A DNA stretch of 7,795 nt, from contig DDZT01000078.1 of the NCBI GenBank assembly GCA_002346435.1, positions 1 to 7,795 on the forward strand, written 5' to 3'. Every line of letters begins with the position of its first letter. Positions within the stretch are counted from its first letter, which is position 1. The stretch is from Anaerolineales bacterium UBA3001 (GTDB lineage Bacteria; Chloroflexota; Anaerolineae; Anaerolineales; UBA11657). Below are positions 7,601-7,795 of this stretch, piece after piece. The notes below the pieces were generated by a model that worked only from the letters and a program-made list of their open reading frames with translations, was not told where the DNA came from and ran no database searches. The translations under genes were made by a program, and so were the position numbers.

Positions 7601-7795
7601 TCCGATAGTCATATTAGAGTATCTAGTGCCAGTGAGCATAATTTGAAAGAGATTACGGTTGAAATTCCACACGGAAAACTGACGACTTTTACAGGAGTCA
7701 GCGGATCAGGCAAGTCATCACTAGCATTGGATACGATATACGCAGAAGGACAGCGCAGGTATATAGAATCTTTATCTTCTTATGCTAGGCAGTTT
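4607..7795 (+). CDS. uvrA: Excinuclease ABC subunit UvrA, tandem (fused double) form, 3' end cut
   Basis: UvrA is the ATP-dependent damage-sensing subunit of nucleotide excision repair; it loads UvrB on DNA. The frame is open for 1063 codons to the window end. Copy 1 spans residues about 12-968, matching the usual length of about 940. It has Walker A GVSGSGKSS at 39-47 (Lys45), CxCxxC at 126-131, a UvrB-binding region with GYVRVRINGK, zinc cysteines 263/266/287/290, Cys420/Cys423, signature LSGGE at 501-505 and Walker B Asp527-Glu528. The second ATPase half has Walker A at 659-667 (Lys665), zinc cysteines 768/771/791/794, LSGGE at 858-862 and Asp885-Glu886. A linker of about 34 residues (969-1002) leads into a second UvrA N-terminus from residue 1003, with its own Walker A (Lys1036). 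GTG 4607 is the only standard start that keeps the N-terminus; no Shine-Dalgarno site is clear. Residues 372-383 are unusually basic. Single-chain double UvrA proteins are known to me from Chlamydia (about 1,790 residues). If copy 2 is complete here, about 1,900 residues are expected. Confidence 0.96.
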   Translation, partial: MSKTQNTTTPFIEVRGASEHNLRHLDLQLPKNKLIVFTGVSGSGKSSLAFDTIYAEGQRRYIESLSSYARQFLGQIEKPEVKSISGLSPSISIDQKSVVNNPRSTVATITDIYDYMRVLYTNVGKCHCPECGNPLTSQTADQIIDQIMSLPEETRFLILAPIVRGRRGRHRRELDDAFRAGYVRVRINGKIHELGQEIIVDTRQRNNIEIVTDRLVRKADIRTRLANSVNAALKMGTGNLILSIVDESQQSTEDIFFSKNLTCSACQISVEPPTPKDFSFNSPSGMCPTCNGLGTIETVQPDLVVPDNSLSISGGAVLPWKKLERDSDRFLAHSLADYYQFSLDQPWSELTDKHRSIVLHGTQGEKIPIIYRWYRSRRHKRRRSYDGVLADLASEIIYAQEQGNQKWLQSAKKYLASASCPDCNGKRIKRSVQAVTIENRSIVDVTDITINDCLSFFEGLILTDKQELIAGELLKEIKGRLGFLVNVGLGYLSLNRKAQTLSGGESQRIRLASQIGSGLQNVIYVLDEPSIGLHPRDNNHLLSTLNELRDQGNTVIVVEHDEDTMWNADLLVDFGPGAGVKGGEIVAMGKPIQVAKTAQSLTAKYLRQELKISIPQERRQAKVNDQGQPLHIQIQGATQNNLKNISVKIPIGTFTCVTGVSGSGKSSLVNDILHPALSRDLMRAQAVPGNHQDIKIVAGDQLVSDLRAAVDKVIAIDQTPIGRIPRSNPATYTKLFDHIRTFYAGISESKLRGYKPGRFSFNVKGGRCEACEGNGAKKIELQFLADVWVKCNICNGSRYNQETLSIKYKNKSIAEVLEMDVQEALQHFSAIPKIAKILQTLQDVGMEYMKVGQPSPTLSGGEAQRIKLARELSKRSTGKTLYILDEPTTGLHFDDIQKLLLSLHKLVDSGNTVVVIEHNLDVIKTADHIIDLGPDGGENGGQVVATGTPEKITEADTSYTGQALKDLFSRTKILANTKHLDRSVSQLMLESTKRTNFTSDSHIRVSSASEHNLKEITVEIPHGKLTTFTGVSGSGKSSLALDTIYAEGQRRYIESLSSYARQF
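7613..7795 (+). repeat. Start of second UvrA module, duplicate of 4640-4822
   Basis: These 61 codons align without gaps to codons 12-72 of the same gene (4640-4822), with 46 of 61 residues identical. From the Walker A valine onward 32 of 33 residues agree (GVSGSGKSS, DTIYAEGQRRYIESL, SSYARQF). Only 11 of those 33 codons are identical, and 21 differ silently. The copy is therefore old and kept by selection, not a recent or assembly duplication. It continues past the window, so the integrity of its later motifs cannot be judged. Confidence 0.9.

Noticed and set aside
4640..7795. Second UvrA start as an assembly duplication of the first
   Set aside because: The two copies differ at two-thirds of codons in their best-conserved stretch, which an artefact would not produce.
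1..7795. CRISPR arrays, tRNA or rRNA genes, insertion sequences
   Set aside because: No regularly spaced repeats, cloverleaf-like segments, rRNA-like sequence or transposase motifs were seen on either strand by eye.

Overview
This is an AT-leaning bacterial window (roughly 40-43% GC by eye). It carries five complete or near-complete protein genes and one large gene running off the right edge. Shine-Dalgarno sites, sigma70-type promoter boxes, panB and uvrA all point to a bacterium. The phylum cannot be fixed from here. The best clue is a UvrA gene that continues in frame into a second UvrA copy, an arrangement I recall from Chlamydiae and Planctomycetes. Together with a sulfatase, that mildly favours a PVC-type or other environmental, sulfatase-rich lineage. 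That placement is inference.

Left part (1-2384): the C-terminal portion of a sulfatase cut by the left edge is followed by a 248-bp spacer with TTGACA boxes. Next comes a complete FMN-dependent alpha-hydroxy-acid dehydrogenase/oxidase with every catalytic residue in place. It converges on a small NIPSNAP-family gene on the minus strand. These look like accessory catabolic genes acting on sulfate esters, 2-hydroxy acids and unknown small substrates.

Middle (2712-2895): a divergent control region. It holds an extended -10 promoter facing left for the NIPSNAP gene. Facing right is a near-consensus promoter, TTGACA-N18-TATACT, whose -35 box lies in an 18-bp imperfect palindrome. This promoter places the panB start at ATG 2896, because the longer TTG-started reading begins between the -35 and -10 boxes.

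Right part (2896-7795): a tight same-strand run of panB (ketopantoate hydroxymethyltransferase), a sugar-phosphate isomerase/epimerase-like TIM barrel, and uvrA, with gaps of 31 and 18 bp, probably one operon. The uvrA frame is open from GTG 4607 to the last base (1063 codons, no stop). It encodes a whole UvrA with both ATPase halves and all zinc-binding cysteine pairs, a linker of about 34 residues, and the first 61 residues of a second UvrA. This tandem UvrA is the main point of interest. I found no RNA genes, insertion sequences, CRISPR arrays or convincing terminators.
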